This document shows positions 1 through 11,089 of a DNA stretch of 64,000 nt, piece by piece. The stretch lies in NCBI GenBank assembly GCA_009760855.2, contig WPIO01000049.1, positions 2,196,001 to 2,260,000 on the forward strand. The letters are read 5' to 3'. Each line of letters starts with the position of its first letter. The first letter of the stretch is position 1. A model generated the notes under the pieces. That model did not search any database. It saw only the letters and a list, made by a program, of their open reading frames with translations, and was not told the DNA's origin. Position numbers and translations under genes: made by a program. Source of the DNA: Cristatella mucedo. Its lineage: Eukaryota > Bryozoa > Phylactolaemata > Cristatellidae.

Positions 1-199
1 TACAGATCTTGATGTCAACATTGGTTTCATGTTGAAATTTGAGATTGATTTGAGGACACTTGACCAGACCAAATTCTGGCGGCTTCTAGTGTTCAGATTT
101 TGATGGAGCACAGCTAGCTGTACGACGAAATATGTGACTGAAAAATGCTTCTTGCCACACGTCACGACTCAGCACTAAGAACACCACTGTAATTCATGT

Positions 200-480
200 A
201 ATGCGTTTTCAGTTATGGAGAAAACGTGTTTCCTACTTTAAGAGTTGCCTCGCCATAGCTGTATCAGTTGCCAGTTGTGAACGCTCCTTTAGCAATCTGA
301 AGATAATCCTACGTTATCTGAGGGCATCAATGGTGAAAGATTGACTCTCCGATTTGCCCTTGTCAAGCATAGAGAAAGAAACACTGGAAAATATTGACTT
401 TGAAAATCTAATAGACCAGTTTTCCGCGTTCAAGGCCTCGAAAATTTACTTTAGAGAAATTTGCGATGGCTACCTTGTAC
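200..480 (+). pseudogene. hAT-type transposase C-terminal remnant
   Basis: From about 240 the + frame reads a stretch typical of the C-terminal dimerisation region of hAT/ZMYM-like transposases: a small hydrophobic strand, then VASCERSFSNLKIILRYLR, then a short linker and the LSSIEKETLENIDFENLIDQF segment near 366-428. An in-frame TGA at about 345 interrupts the usual KDRL motif (an Arg codon changed to stop would explain it). No upstream DDE or BED region is visible before the window edge, so this is a truncated dead copy. Family assignment rests on the ERSFS motif and its spacing to the acidic helix. Confidence 0.7.
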
Positions 481-796
481 CTTTACTACACTTAATACAA
501 CTTTCTCGAATCAATACGCCTGCTACCACGTGTTTTTAGCATTCCTTCTGTACTGGAGCTATTTTGCACTTATTAAGCCATTTTTGACCCAACGAAGCCA
601 GATAAGGAGCAGCCGTCGCCGGGGGGGCGGGGTCGCAGTCGTTTACGCTTTTTACTAAGCACAATTCGTCGTTCGGCGTAAAAATGATCAGGTTTAAAGA
701 AGCTTAGTTCAGAATTTCCATTTAAGCCGAATCGATGCCTATTTAAAAAAGGTTTTTTCCACTACGTCCCTTTATCTTGGGGCTGTGAAGCCAAAC

Positions 797-850
797 TTCG
801 GCGCTGACTTTCAAGAAGTCGGCGCCGATTTTCAAGAAATCGGCGCTGCT
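797..850. repeat. Short 21-bp tandem repeat
   Basis: Two and a half copies of a 21-bp unit containing TCAAGAA followed by TCGGCGC. It lies in otherwise unassigned sequence upstream of pirin-1. Confidence 0.6.
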
Positions 851-1103
851 CCTACTTTGCAAGCGTCCTGAGCAGCGCCAGCGAACCAATGAAAAGCCCG
901 GGGTGTACCGCCCGTGATCGAAACCGCGAAACGGCTGAGGTTCGCACGTTTGAGTTCGCCGGTGTGCACAGGGAAACGCCCTGTTTACGGATACTTTTGC
1001 GTTTTATAACGCGGCTTCACATTATGCTACCAAAACAAAATCGCAGCGCGTCTGGGTTAAGGAATGCACCCACACACCGTTAGCGGTACATACTACGTAA
1101 ACA

Positions 1104-1185
1104 CCACATACTTTGCAGAACGATGTGTTGTTCTGCAAAGTATGTGGAAACAAAGTATGTGGAAGCAAAGTATGTGGAAACAGAA
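1104..1185. repeat. Perfect 18-bp hairpin followed by 15-bp tandem repeats
   Basis: An 18-nt arm (1104-1121) is perfectly complementary to 1130-1147 across an 8-nt loop. The right arm then repeats about three times as AAAGTATGTGGAAAC-like 15-mers up to about 1183. It sits directly against a LINE family B fragment. Confidence 0.75.
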
Positions 1186-1440
1186 GAATTGTGGAAGCGA
1201 GTTCCACAGTCTAGGACCTGCAGAGCTAAAGCTTTCAATAAAGTCTAAAGTCTCCAATGGTCTTTCAGAGGAGGAATGGAACAGCTTATTTATTGTTCAC
1301 ACAGGACCTGGGGGCACGAGGAGGCTGAACCTGGTGCAGCAGTTCAGCTACGTTAGGAGGAGCCAAGCCATGGCTGGCCTTGTGGGTCAGCGTAAAAATT
1401 CTGCTCTGTATCCGTTGATCAACCGGCAGCCATCCTCGCT
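1186..1440 (-). mobile_element. LINE family B 3' fragment
   Basis: The segment shares the GAGTTCCACAGTCTAGGACC core with the copies at 8.1 kb and 62.4 kb, and it is the reverse complement of the coding end of the + copy at 55.97 kb. It is 5'-truncated and decayed. It encodes the last part of the reverse transcriptase ORF of a non-LTR element. Confidence 0.7.
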
Positions 1441-1599
1441 CGTTCTTTTAGCAAAAGAGGCAAGCCAATGCTTACCTGCCTCTTTTTTCCTTCGTCTATA
1501 TTCGCCTACAATACAGTGATGGCTGCGGCAGTGAACTCAATTGCAGCATTCGTTTTCGTGGCGGCCTCAATGGGTAGTCCACATTAAGGCAAGATTTGT

Positions 1600-1750
1600 A
1601 ATCGACTGTTCCATCAGCCTCTTTATATAGCGACAGAAGAGTCTTGGTGACTACCACCACACTTGGTCTATGTAGGCAATAATGTCTTCTGCAAGACTTG
1701 TACCTCAGACCTGCATATTGGAGAGCGAGCACCTCATCCGGGTGCTTAGA
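1600..1750 (-). mobile_element. Degenerate tRNA-derived SINE
   Basis: The stretch CAGCCTCTTTATATAGCGAC followed by a CTACCACCAC block matches the 3' half of the SINE seen intact at 14.66, 22.97 and 38.05 kb, in reverse orientation. The tRNA-like head is heavily diverged. Confidence 0.45.
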
Positions 1751-2743
1751 CCCAGAGACGACGGTCTTATCCGGCTTCCAGCATCAGAGCATGTGGGTGT
1801 GAGTGGGACTCAAGTCGGCCGCTATCAATTAACCCAAGACCAGCAGCGTAAACGCTGTAACTAGTTGGAAAGTCGGCATCGGTAACTTGCACATTCGATA
1901 GAGTAAACTCTGCTAGGGGGGGGGGCAGAAATGCTAGCAGCCGAAATGTCAGCGACCGGAAGTCGCGTCACCTGAGGCTGATTTCGCCACCATGCGCAAG
2001 AGACGCACTAGCCGAGCAGGCATGCCGTTCAACCCTGTGTCGCGGTCCGACCGGCTCTTTCGTGGATGAGCTAAAAATTTGCGCCGTCTCTTGATTGGTT
2101 CCCGTGAGGACCCATCTCCATTAGCCCGCTGTTCACTGCCGACGGACGCAGCTAACCGATCCATGTATTTGAGGAGAACGTTTTGAGCTTCAAAACCTTC
2201 GAGCTAGATATGTGAAAAGCTCATAAAAGAGCTCAGTTTTTTTGCATCGCGAATCGTTAATATGCATCAACCCGCGAGCCACGCTTTGTCTTATCACCAC
2301 TTTGTGTCAGGATAGCTTTAAAGCCGTGCCACTTCACCAGGAGTTGTCTCCTCCATAGGCGGGTCTGTAAAATCTTGAAAGACTGAAGCTCGCCTAGTCA
2401 AGTTATATAGAATAGAATATACAATAGAAAAGAACTTAATTTTATTATTCAAAAAGAAAATTTAAATCGGTCATATCCGCTTGTGAAGCTTCGTTGGTAC
2501 TCTCCGACCGGATGTTTATGTTCGGCCGGTCTGCACTGCTCCTGCTGACCCTATTCCTTCTCAGTCGGTCGGCGCTCCTTGCGTGGGTAGACTGGTGGGA
2601 ATATGCTGAAGCGGCTGACGTGCTCGCTGCGCATTTATGGCATTTTACTTAGCCACGTGGTTCTAGTGGCGGCCTTGTCGAACCTTCGTTGCAGTTCGAG
2701 CAGTGAAACCTATCGCTCGGCAGGAGGTGAGGTCTGCGTTCAC
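1751..2743. other. Upstream region of pirin-1
   Basis: I see no gene or clear repeat here. A TATATAG-like motif lies near 2404 but there is no convincing CCAAT/TATA pair at normal spacing. A CpG-rich stretch at 2480-2740 presumably holds the promoter and 5' UTR. The transcription start cannot be placed from sequence. Confidence 0.35.
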
Positions 2744-2833
2744 ATGTCTCGCACCGTCGTAAAAACTGTGGAGAGCAAGGAGCAAAGCGAAGGCGATGGC
2801 GCGCGAGTCCGACGCAGCGTCGGAAGCCACGAG
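2744..2833 (+). CDS. PIR: pirin-1 exon 1 (residues 1-30)
   Basis: Encodes MSRTVVKTVESKEQSEGDGA and the VRRSVGS strand that opens the first cupin. It ends in phase 0 at a GTTGGT donor, which is weak compared with GTAAGC in pirin-2. Confidence 0.9.
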
Positions 2834-5800
2834 GTTGGTCAAGGCCATGCTTCGTTCTTCTTGTGATCTCGAGCTCGCATGAGTATTGCGCCGGCTGCCG
2901 TAAGGGTGCTGAGTCACCGAACTCTCACAGGCGCATTCCCCGTTCAGGACATTTCGGCTACGGTTAGCGGCGGCGACGCGATAGATTAACTTTTAATCCG
3001 AAGTGCGAGACTTTTGAGGTTGGATCTCTGTTGCAGTTGTTGCAGTAGTTTCCTAGCTTGTGCTTCTCAAGTGGCTGGCTTGTATCTGGGCGAACTTTTT
3101 GCAGGTTGCGCTCGGTCTGGATACATTTTTGAGTCATTGCACATGAAATGGGCACAATCGATGCTTAGTAAAACCAAATCAATGCTTTCCCCTATTCTTT
3201 TCCGAGAGGCATGGCGTGATGTGGAAAGCTCTCCTAGGTCAATAGCTGTCATGCATGGGGGGATTTTATGCATGCTTAGTGATTTTTACGGTAGTTTTTC
3301 GGCCTAAGGAGTAATTTCAACGTGAAAATGCTGTCCGGTTTGCGTACCCAGACTTTCTATGGTGTTGTTCGGATCGGAGCTTTCATCAACGGTTGCTGGA
3401 AGTCTTTGTAGCCGTCATATTCCCAGCACTTGCACTCACTAGTTATTTGGTCAGACAGGAATACTATTTGGAAGACGATCCCCATAGCCGCTGAGATGAG
3501 TTACTTGCAGAGTTGTGGTGCTCGACAGTGCAAACGGACTTAGAGAAGGATTGAGTGAGTTAGGACGGAAGGAACGAGACTGAGGGGACGATGCATTTAA
3601 GAGGACGAAGCTCGTGTAGCATATTTTTTATTTTCAGTTATTTGCCTGTTCTTTTCCTATCTCACAGCATGAAAGAGCCGTTGGAGAGCCTGTGTATTTC
3701 TTTATGTACTGTTCGAGTCCAGCTTAATGTGCAGACTCTGTGATGGACGCTTTTAAGCCTACCTCTTGAACTAAGCTAGCGAGTGCCGATACGAGCACGT
3801 TGGCAGTGGTTCATTGGTGATGTCGAGCTTGCTGCTGCATTTTGCATTAGCAGCATGGACTTTGTCAGGCATCATAAGTAAAGATGGTTTCTCGTTGGCT
3901 CTCTTTTAGCTGAGGAATCTCGATCCATTCCTGATGCTGGATGAATTTCGCGTTCAAGCACCCGCTGGCTTCCCAGATCATCCTCACAGGGGCTTTGAAA
4001 CGGCAAGTAGACCGCATGATGCACTTTCCTCCCGTGAGATGTGACCTGTTAATGTCTTTCAGCACGAATCTACAATGTTCTAAATAATGCAGCTCCTAGT
4101 CCGTCCGTCCATCCATCGTGTCTTTCATCACTAACTGTTGGCATGTGTATGCTAGAAGCTGAAGCTTTCAGGCTCGATGCAGGGAGCTGACAAATCTGAG
4201 AATAGATTCTCGCAGCCTGAGTTCGGCCTATATAACTAGTATAACCGTCTGAAAAGATTGCTGTTACTGTTTGCTAAGTAGCCTGTCAGGTCATTTCAGG
4301 CTGCCTCTTTTTGCCCATTTGAACGAGCAGAATTTCGACTCGGCCAGTGATAGCTCCTGCTACCTCGGGGCAAGTGGTTGCTCTACTGATTGATCTATTG
4401 AGATGCAAATGTAATTTTTATTCTTCACTGAACACAAGGTGCTAAGAACGTACCACCATGAAATTTCCAAAATTGCTTGAATCGAATCCCTCTGTACTGT
4501 GTGAGTGATCCTATGTAGATACCCTTATTATCAAGTTTATTATTATAATACGTGGCTAGATATAGGTTACTGCTATTCTGATGATGTCTCACAAGTGCAT
4601 AGACCGGAAGTATAAGAGAGTGAAGTATAAGAGTATTGGTTTTGCTATTATCTAACTTAGAAACGTCTTTTCTTGTTCTTGAACTCAGTCTGATTGTGAT
4701 GCACAATGCATCCCGGCTCATTAAATGCATTTTCAGCGATTCCGAATCGCATCGAAAGGTCGCACAGTCATGCTGTTTACAAAAATGGGCTATAATTACC
4801 TTGCTCACACTTACATCTTGTTTTTTGCTGACACAGTGGCTGTCGTACCATCTGCGTAGGTCTTTTTATTAATTAAATTCGCTAATGCAAACTCCAGCAT
4901 TATGTAAATATACCATTTTCTAATAGCATTTTGAAGTTTATCAAAAAGCTTGTTTCCATGACTTAGCACCACTTGTCTATTTAGCTACTGCGATTCGACC
5001 ACTTGGTGTGCCTTTCGGTGCTTGAGCCCCCATCTTGTACTGCTTGACATTGCTTACTGCAACAAGATCGTGCCTGCCACCGAAAAGTCGTCCCATTCTT
5101 TTGTGAAATTGTGCCTTCCACTGCCCGATTTTGCATCCGACCATGAGATCCTGTTGGATAGTCAGGTCAATCATAGAGGCAGGGCTGCAATACTGCTTGA
5201 AGAGCAGGTGGCAGGTTTCTGCTAAACGCAGGCAGCAGCTTGCTAATCCTCTCTATCTGGCAGTGTCGGAAGCACACATTCGACTTTATCTTCACATGCT
5301 ACGTCTGGGCTTCCAAACTTGATGGATCACATTACGTTGCCGCACTGAGATTCATGGCAGCGATTGCTTGGTGTTCTTCTCGAACGACGATTGACTGACC
5401 AGTCGTTCACCGCACGCACTGTAGCTGAGCAGTGAAGCTTGATTGCAGGTGACATACGTGCTCCAAGGAGCCTGCCAGCACGAGGACTTCAGTGGCAGCA
5501 AGGGCACCATCGGTCCTGGCGACTTGCAGTGGATGACAGCCGGCCGTGGCATCGTTCATGCCGAGATGCCTTTTGGCTCGGAGGCGATGTACGGTCTGCA
5601 GCTCTGGGTCAACCTCAGCAAGGCCAACAAGATGGTGGCACCGGCATATCAGGAGCTGAAAGACAAGGATATCCCTCGGGGACAGAAGGATGGAGTGCAG
5701 GTCAAGGTCATTGCCGGTGAATCGATGGGAATAAAGGTGAGCGTTCCCCTTTGTCCTTCTGGCCACTTTGTCCGTCTTTGCCCCGTGCTGATGTGTAGCG

Positions 5801-7538
5801 TTCGGGTTTGGCCTGGGATGCTCCGACCAGCTGCCTCCTTTTCTGATTCGGATTTCTGCAGTCGCCTGTCTACACACGCACACCAACCATGTATTTGGAC
5901 TTCACCTTGGAGCCTCAGGCAAAACACCGCCAGGCGATTCCAGCTGGCTGGACAGCGTTTGCTTATGTTCTCGAGGGCACGGTCGCTTTCGGTGAGTGCC
6001 TCGATGGACAGAACATAACGTTTACCAGCAAAGTAGAGGGTGCCTCCTTTCATCTCTGCTGCCACTTGTGCTGTGCTCTTCCAAACACCAGCCACGCATT
6101 TCCTGTATGGTCTAAGCACAGCAGGCACACGTGCAAACAATATTTGGACTTTAAAGGGGGACTGCCGGGCATGACAGCGTGACACCTCCATGTCTGGCTC
6201 TTGCCCAACTGCTGCACGCGCAGTGAGCACTCACTATGGAGGGCAGCTGGTGTAGTAAGTGGCACCAGAGCCGCCAGCCACAGGGGGTGGCTGGCAGGAA
6301 GCATCAGAAGCAGAAGAACAGGAAGCCTCGTTGTGCATTATTTCGAAAAGTATGTTCGAAGTATGCGTCAATTTGTTACTAGCCAGGCGTATTCGAACAA
6401 AAGAAGTTGTCATATTCGCTGGTGAACAAACGCGGCAGCTCTCGGTGGATGTGTGGCAAAAGTTAAGTATCAAAATGCTGCCAATGGACCTGTTGTTGCT
6501 TAAAAAATTCGCTGCAGACATATTTCGGCTGTTCATGTTTTGCTATAGTTGTGTTTAGCTGGACTAGCTAGCTAAATGTGGACTCACTGCAATCCTATCG
6601 TCTATTTGATCCCGTTTAATGGAAAGTGATCTCGTTAAGCTTCGGCCATCACTCTGCTGAGTCGTGATGAGAGGTATCACCAAGTAGCACAGCACCTCAC
6701 TTGTTGTAAGGTAGTAAGGTGTAGGCGATTGCACAGGTGACAGCGCTTAGCATTCTCGTCGTTCATGCTTGGTGCAGCTTAGCCTTGTTTGGTTTTAAAA
6801 CTAGCTCACTTTAAAACAATTTTGTACAGGTCCGTCAGGGAGTCAGACACAAGGTCTGGCACACTACACTATTGTGTTCAGTGATGGTGACACCCTTGAC
6901 ATAGAAAACAAGGTAACGAGCTTTCCACTTTTTAGCCTTACTTGCATCGCCAAATATCTCATCATCACTCTCTCACAACTCTCTTCCTCTATCTCTTATT
7001 CTTGTGATTTGGCGAGCACTCGAAGATTTCCTAGGCATTTCTCTCTCCATCTCTCCCCACTGTTCCACTATGTGTGTGCGCTCGAGCATGTGCGCGCAGT
7101 CATTTATTGCTTGCGTCTGTTTGCCTGCCCCTGTGCATGCGTGGTTGTGCCACAGCTTGAGCACACACCGTGAATGTGCACGTTTGCTGAACAGGATGGT
7201 CAGCAGGATGTTCCTAGTGCATTTATTTGCACGTGACCCCGTGTCGAATCTTAGCAGCTGTAGCTTTACATGCAGCCGTGCAATTTGCCATTCCGTCTGC
7301 TGGGCGTGTCGCCTGCGTGCGCTGTCTGCTAGTTTCTGTTGGCCTCCGTTGCAGGGCTCTATCAAGTGCCGAATCGCTCTGGTCGCCGGGCAGCCACTGA
7401 ACGAGCCCATCGTCCAGCACGGTGCGAGGCCGCACGCTAGCAGCAGCATGCAGCATCGTCTCTCATCACCACCTGATCGTGGCGCGAGCAGCTGTGATGC
7501 TCCCCGCTCCGCCCCCACAGGGGGGGTAGGGGTAGGGC

Positions 7539-7599
<61 letters not shown>

Positions 7600-7764
7600 C
7601 CACAGCATTGAGTACAGAGAATATTGTTTTAGCGTTTGCTGCCTGTCATATCTGTTGGCAACGGTTCCCAGGGCATGAGCACAGAGCGCATTCTTCAAGT
7701 GCAAGTGAAAGTGTATCCGGCGTATCTTGCCTCTCATGCCCCTCCCCTCCCTCTCCCCTATGTG

Positions 7765-7796
<32 letters not shown>

Positions 7797-10198
7797 TGTA
7801 TGTATGTATGTATGTATGTATGTATGTATGTATGTATGTATGTATGTATGTATGTATGTATCTCCGTCTGTAATTCCACAAAACCATGCAGACTATGTGG
7901 GTGCTACACAGGAGAGTTTTGTATAGCGCACTCACAGCCTAAGCAGCTTTCGGGGAGCATTCAGTAGCCAACAGACTTTGTTTCACGCAACGAATAGAAA
8001 GTGGGAAGCATAGCAGAGTCAGGAAAGCAGTTGAGATAGTGAGTAGCATGGCAGTAGCAGCCCAGGACCGCTGAAAAGGATGAGCCATAGTCGGCTGCAG
8101 GAGAGTTGTTGTCGTTGCGTAAGAATTGTGGAAACGAGTTCCACAGTCTAGGACCTGCAGAGCTAAAGCTTCTGTTGCCAACGACATTTAAGTGGAGGAA
8201 TGGAACAGCTCATTTATTGTCCACACTGGACGTGAGGAGGCTGAAACTGGTGCAGCAGTTCAGCTAGGTACGTCGCCATTGAGAGGCGTATCTGACCAGT
8301 TCTTTTTGTGACAGTGCTCCTGAGTTTACCAAGGGCAGAGAACATAGGAAAGCTTTGTTAGACCGTCTTTGAGGCTCATCAGGAATGAGACCAAAATGAA
8401 GTTTCGAATGACCTTGCAGCTATAGTCGGCATGCACAGATTGAGAGCCATGGGAAAAGATAGATGTGTTATTAGTAGACGCTATTCACTCGGGTCTCAGG
8501 TGATTAGTCGATCGCCCCGAGTTGATCGGCCACGTTGTTCCAAAAGGACAGCCCATCGTGCAGACTGAAGAAGTTGAAAGAAGTCGGTGATGCTTCGTCT
8601 GATCTGGTATATTTACACACTTTTACCTAATAGGCTCTACTCGTTGAGCCTGTGTACCAGAAGTTCAGCATTAGGATTGGTAAGACCAGGGCATTTGAGC
8701 AGGTCGTTGAGGCCTTTCTACTTAGGGAAGTATGGCTTCCCTCGTCTGTAACATTGCGGTCTGTATCTACGACATCTTTCTCTTTGTGACTTGCTCTTGC
8801 TCTCCGAAAGACGACTGATCTTTCTGCTCAAGTATATCGATCGATGGGAGCTCTGGACAGTGTGCCACTGAGGCAGTAAATTCAGGAAAATGTGGATACA
8901 TGATATGGCATGTGGTCTTGCCATGTCGACGTTTGGAGGGATCCACCATATGTAGAAGCAGCAGTGCTTTAGTGTTCAGCCGGTTGCTGCCAGATTCTCG
9001 TAGGAGTTAATAGGTCACCAAGTCGTGCAGCAGTCATGACTGTTGAACGTGAGCCGGCTATTACTGTACTTTTTACGGTCATCCACCTCAATACCATGAG
9101 AGATATGTTCTTTGCCCATCGAGCGTCTGAACTCTGGTGGTCGTTGCTGGAGCAGATTCTGCCGTCTAGGTTATTGTAAAGCCTGCAGACATGGCAGAGC
9201 ACCGCAGCACTGTATTCAGATCTAGGATTTGAATATGGTCTGCATGTCTGGCTGTAAGGAGGCCCTCAAAGCAAGATCGACTAGGATTCGAGAAGCAAAA
9301 CCAAAATTACAGAACACAAATTTGAAAGAAGTCTATACACGAGAGATAAACGTTGGCTGTGTGGGCAGAGGCCAGAGACTAGGCCGTTTGTACATAGCAA
9401 GCTATAGCTATAGCAGTAGCTTTTGTCCTTGCTTCAGCACGTGTGCAATTGATCCACCTCTTGTCGCAGTGCAGCGCTTTGTAAAAACCATTGCTCACTG
9501 TTCGATTCTCGCTTTTTGTTGTTTCTTTGTGGAACTATGCTAGACGACATCAGCTGAACCTTTTGGACGGTGACAGTGCTTAAGTTGCTGCTTCGGTACT
9601 GCCTTTTGTATTTGTGCATCGCTTTTTTTCTTGCACATCAATTCGTCTTGCTGAGGTGGTAAACTAATGCTGCTGTCGCTGCTCGTGGGAGCTGTGAGGC
9701 TTGCTTTTAACGAGATGGTGACTCAGGCGCTGCCACACATGCTGCCTGGCCTAGATGCGACCGGCTGTGGCTCTTAATTATTGTCGTCCACTGCCTGGCA
9801 TGCTCGCCATGCGCATCCTTTCTCGTCAGCGATCTTTCAGTTATGCTGTTTTGCAAAACAGCTTGTGTGTACCGTACCCATCGCACGTCTTTTGCATATG
9901 CTTGTCCACTTTACTCGTTGTTAGTGAGATATTTGTTCTCGATCTGTTGACGTGGCTCGCCACTTTACTCGGGGTTAGTGAGATATTTGTTCTCGATCTG
10001 TTGGCTTGGCTCGGCTGGTAAGCTATTGAAAGTGGGTCGTCGAGACAGACCTAAATGTAATTTTGATACCTTGCAGGACCTTTCGTGATGAACTCGGAAG
10101 AAGAGATTCGACAGGCCATTTCCGATTACAGCAATGGCAGGAATGGTTTTGAGAAAGCGATCGAGTGGCAGTCAGCCATCGCTGCTGGCAGGGATTAG
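2744..10198 (+). CDS. PIR: Pirin-1, seven-exon cupin protein
   Basis: Exons: 2744-2833, 3910-4002, 5449-5736, 5862-5991, 6830-6912, 7355-7421 and 10077-10198. Together they encode 290 residues, the same length as human pirin. Pirins are two-domain cupins that bind iron in the N-terminal barrel; they act as nuclear co-regulators of NF-kB-dependent transcription, and some show quercetin dioxygenase activity in vitro. Metal ligands are visible as H54 and H56 (FPDHPHRGF) and H98 and E100 (GRGIVHAEMP). The C-terminal cupin holds YTRTPTMYLDF, the GWTAFAYVLEG strand and the closing VQHGPFVMN motif. The start is the first ATG of the MSRTVVKTVESKE exon and matches the paralogue at 22297 exactly in length and phase. 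All splice sites are GT-AG except a GC donor after exon 2. A polyadenylation signal AATAAA follows at 10326. I see no stop or frameshift, so the gene looks functional. The names pirin-1 and pirin-2 are mine. Confidence 0.95.
2834..3909 (+). other. pirin-1 intron 1
   Basis: A 1.08-kb intron with a GT donor and TTTTAG acceptor. I recognise no repeat or nested gene in it. Confidence 0.7.
3910..4002 (+). CDS. PIR: pirin-1 exon 2 (residues 31-61), GC donor
   Basis: Encodes LRNLDPFLMLDEF through PDHPHRGFET, including metal ligands H54 and H56. The downstream splice donor reads ACG|GCAAGT, a GC-AG intron boundary. The same position in pirin-2 is a normal GTGAGG. Confidence 0.92.
4003..5448 (+). other. 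pirin-1 intron 2
   Basis: A 1.45-kb AT-rich GC-AG intron. An open frame on the - strand at 4425-4808 has no recognisable domain and is probably chance. Confidence 0.7.
5449..5736 (+). CDS. PIR: pirin-1 exon 3 (residues 62-157)
   Basis: The largest exon, 96 codons, phase 0 at both ends, with TTGCAG acceptor and GTGAGC donor. It carries GDLQWMTAGRGIVHAEMP with ligands H98 and E100, the LQLWVNL strand and the KVIAGESMG strand. Confidence 0.95.
5862..5991 (+). CDS. PIR: pirin-1 exon 4 (residues 158-200)
   Basis: Begins after TTTCTGCAG and ends in phase 1 at GTGAGT. It encodes the second-cupin entry SPVYTRTPTMYLDFTLEP and the [14 protein letters not shown] strand. The preceding intron is only 125 bp. 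Confidence 0.93.
5992..6829 (+). other. pirin-1 intron 4
   Basis: An 838-bp intron. I see no recognisable repeat. Open frames on both strands here have no protein-like features. Confidence 0.6.
6830..6912 (+). CDS. PIR: pirin-1 exon 5 (residues 201-228)
   Basis: Starts after TTGTACAG and completes the Gly codon split by the intron. It encodes a short loop, then AHYTIVFSDGDTLDIENK, ending at GTAACG in phase 0. Confidence 0.9.
7355..7421 (+). CDS. PIR: pirin-1 exon 6 (residues 229-250)
   Basis: Encodes CRIALVAGQPLNEPIVQH, a conserved pirin strand, between a GTTGCAG acceptor and a GTGCGA donor, leaving phase 1. Confidence 0.92.
7541..7595. repeat. (GA)n microsatellite in pirin-1 intron 6
   Basis: About 27 uninterrupted GA dinucleotides. 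Confidence 0.95.
7768..7862. repeat. (GTAT)n microsatellite, LINE-B tail expansion
   Basis: About 24 perfect tetranucleotide units abutting the 3' end of a - strand LINE family B copy. Read on the LINE strand this is a CATA-type tail that has expanded. Confidence 0.9.
7861..8285 (-). mobile_element. LINE family B copy in pirin-1 intron 6
   Basis: A 5'-truncated copy, collinear over about 420 bp with 62155-62580 and the reverse complement of 55.96-56.28 kb. The - strand open frame contains the RT-tail residues CGTRFHNSYATTTTLLQP and the TFPLSI-like hydrophobic end typical of the other copies. Confidence 0.8.
8286..9905 (+). other. Remainder of pirin-1 intron 6
   Basis: Unassigned intron sequence. 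Several short frames on both strands (for example 8718-8949 on the - strand and 9229-9543 on the + strand) lack recognisable motifs. Other decayed transposon sequence may be present but I cannot name it. Confidence 0.4.
9906..10013. repeat. 54-bp tandem duplication
   Basis: Two adjacent 54-bp copies with few differences share GTTAGTGAGATATTTGTTCT. They lie about 65 bp upstream of the pirin-1 exon 7 acceptor. Confidence 0.85.
10077..10198 (+). CDS. PIR: pirin-1 exon 7 (residues 251-290 and stop)
   Basis: Follows CCTTGCAG. It encodes GPFVMNSEEEIRQAISDY and the C-terminal helix GFEKAIEWQSAIAAGRD, then TAG. Confidence 0.93.
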
Positions 10199-10325
10199 CT
10201 TCTGCTGAGCTTGCAACTTCGGTTTATCAACAGGTGTTCATTCCAGAGTGTCAAGCTTTAAACTAACCGCCTGCATGCGACCAAAGCTTAATTCCCCCTG
10301 TGTCAACATTGGTAGTGTACTGCTC

Positions 10326-10331
10326 AATAAA
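10326..10331 (+). terminator. Polyadenylation signal AATAAA of pirin-1
   Basis: The first canonical hexamer after the stop codon, 128 bp downstream. Confidence 0.65.
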
Positions 10332-10652
10332 ATACTGCACTTGCCTTAGTCGATCGCCACTGATCAGACATCTCATGTAACTTGTGCAAGCACTGCGTTT
10401 TTGCTGATTTGCTCTTCGTTTGACTGGGTTAACTTGCATCTGCCTTAAAGTGATGGATTTGTGAGTCTGTTACGTGCAGTAACCCTTGCAGGGTGCAATA
10501 AGCTCGAGTATTTGCCATAGTGGGTTTTCGCAGACCTTTCCAACGAGCCATCATCGGTCGCTGAAGATGAAAGGGAAATTTAAAAGGATTTACTGTAGTC
10601 TTTTCCCTAGCTTTTCACAATAAGTGTGGCTGTTCAGGTGCTTTTATTGCTG

Positions 10653-11085
10653 CTCTTTGGTGCCTATACTTGTGTTGTTTTTTAATGCTGTCGCATGTCT
10701 GACTTTTCCAGTCGATGAGGTCGGAAAGGATGCGTGATGGGGCTGCTGCTGTTTATTTCTCTTTGGTGCCTATACTTGTGTTGTTTTTTAATGCTGTCGC
10801 ATTTAATCTGACTTTTCCAGTCGATGAGGTCGGAAAGGATGCGTGATGGGGCTGCTGCTGTTTATTTCTCTTTGGTGCCTATACTTGTGTTGTTTTTTAA
10901 TGCTGTCGCATTTAATCTGACTTTTCCAGTCGATGAGGTCGGAAAGGATGCGTGATGGGGCTGCTGCTGTTTATTTCTCTTTGGTGCCTATACTTGTGTT
11001 GTTTTTTAATGCTGTCGCATTTAATCTGACTTTTCCAGTCGATGAGGTCGGAAAGGATGCGTGATGGGGCTGCTGCTGTTTATTG
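10653..11085. repeat. 109-bp tandem array, four units
   Basis: Units begin at 10653 (106 bp, slightly diverged), 10759, 10868 and 10977. The last three read as identical, implying recent expansion. Each contains CTCTTTGGTGCCTATACTTG and GTCGATGAGGTCGGAAAGGA. The array ends a few bases before the (ATT)n tail of a LINE family A copy. Confidence 0.95.
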
Positions 11086-11089
11086 AGAA

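Noticed and set aside
4425-4808. 127-codon - strand frame in pirin-1 intron 2
   Set aside because: No recognisable motif and AT-rich composition. Compatible with chance.
5407-6230. Long - strand frames opposite pirin-1 exons 3 and 4
   Set aside because: Shadows of the conserved + strand exons. No domain, and the + strand explains conservation.
2744-10198. Bacterial origin of the pirin genes
   Set aside because: Seven spliced exons with eukaryotic signals and a paralogue of the same structure argue for ordinary animal genes.
10653-11085. CRISPR-like array
   Set aside because: Units are contiguous 109-bp tandem repeats without spacers, in a eukaryotic context.
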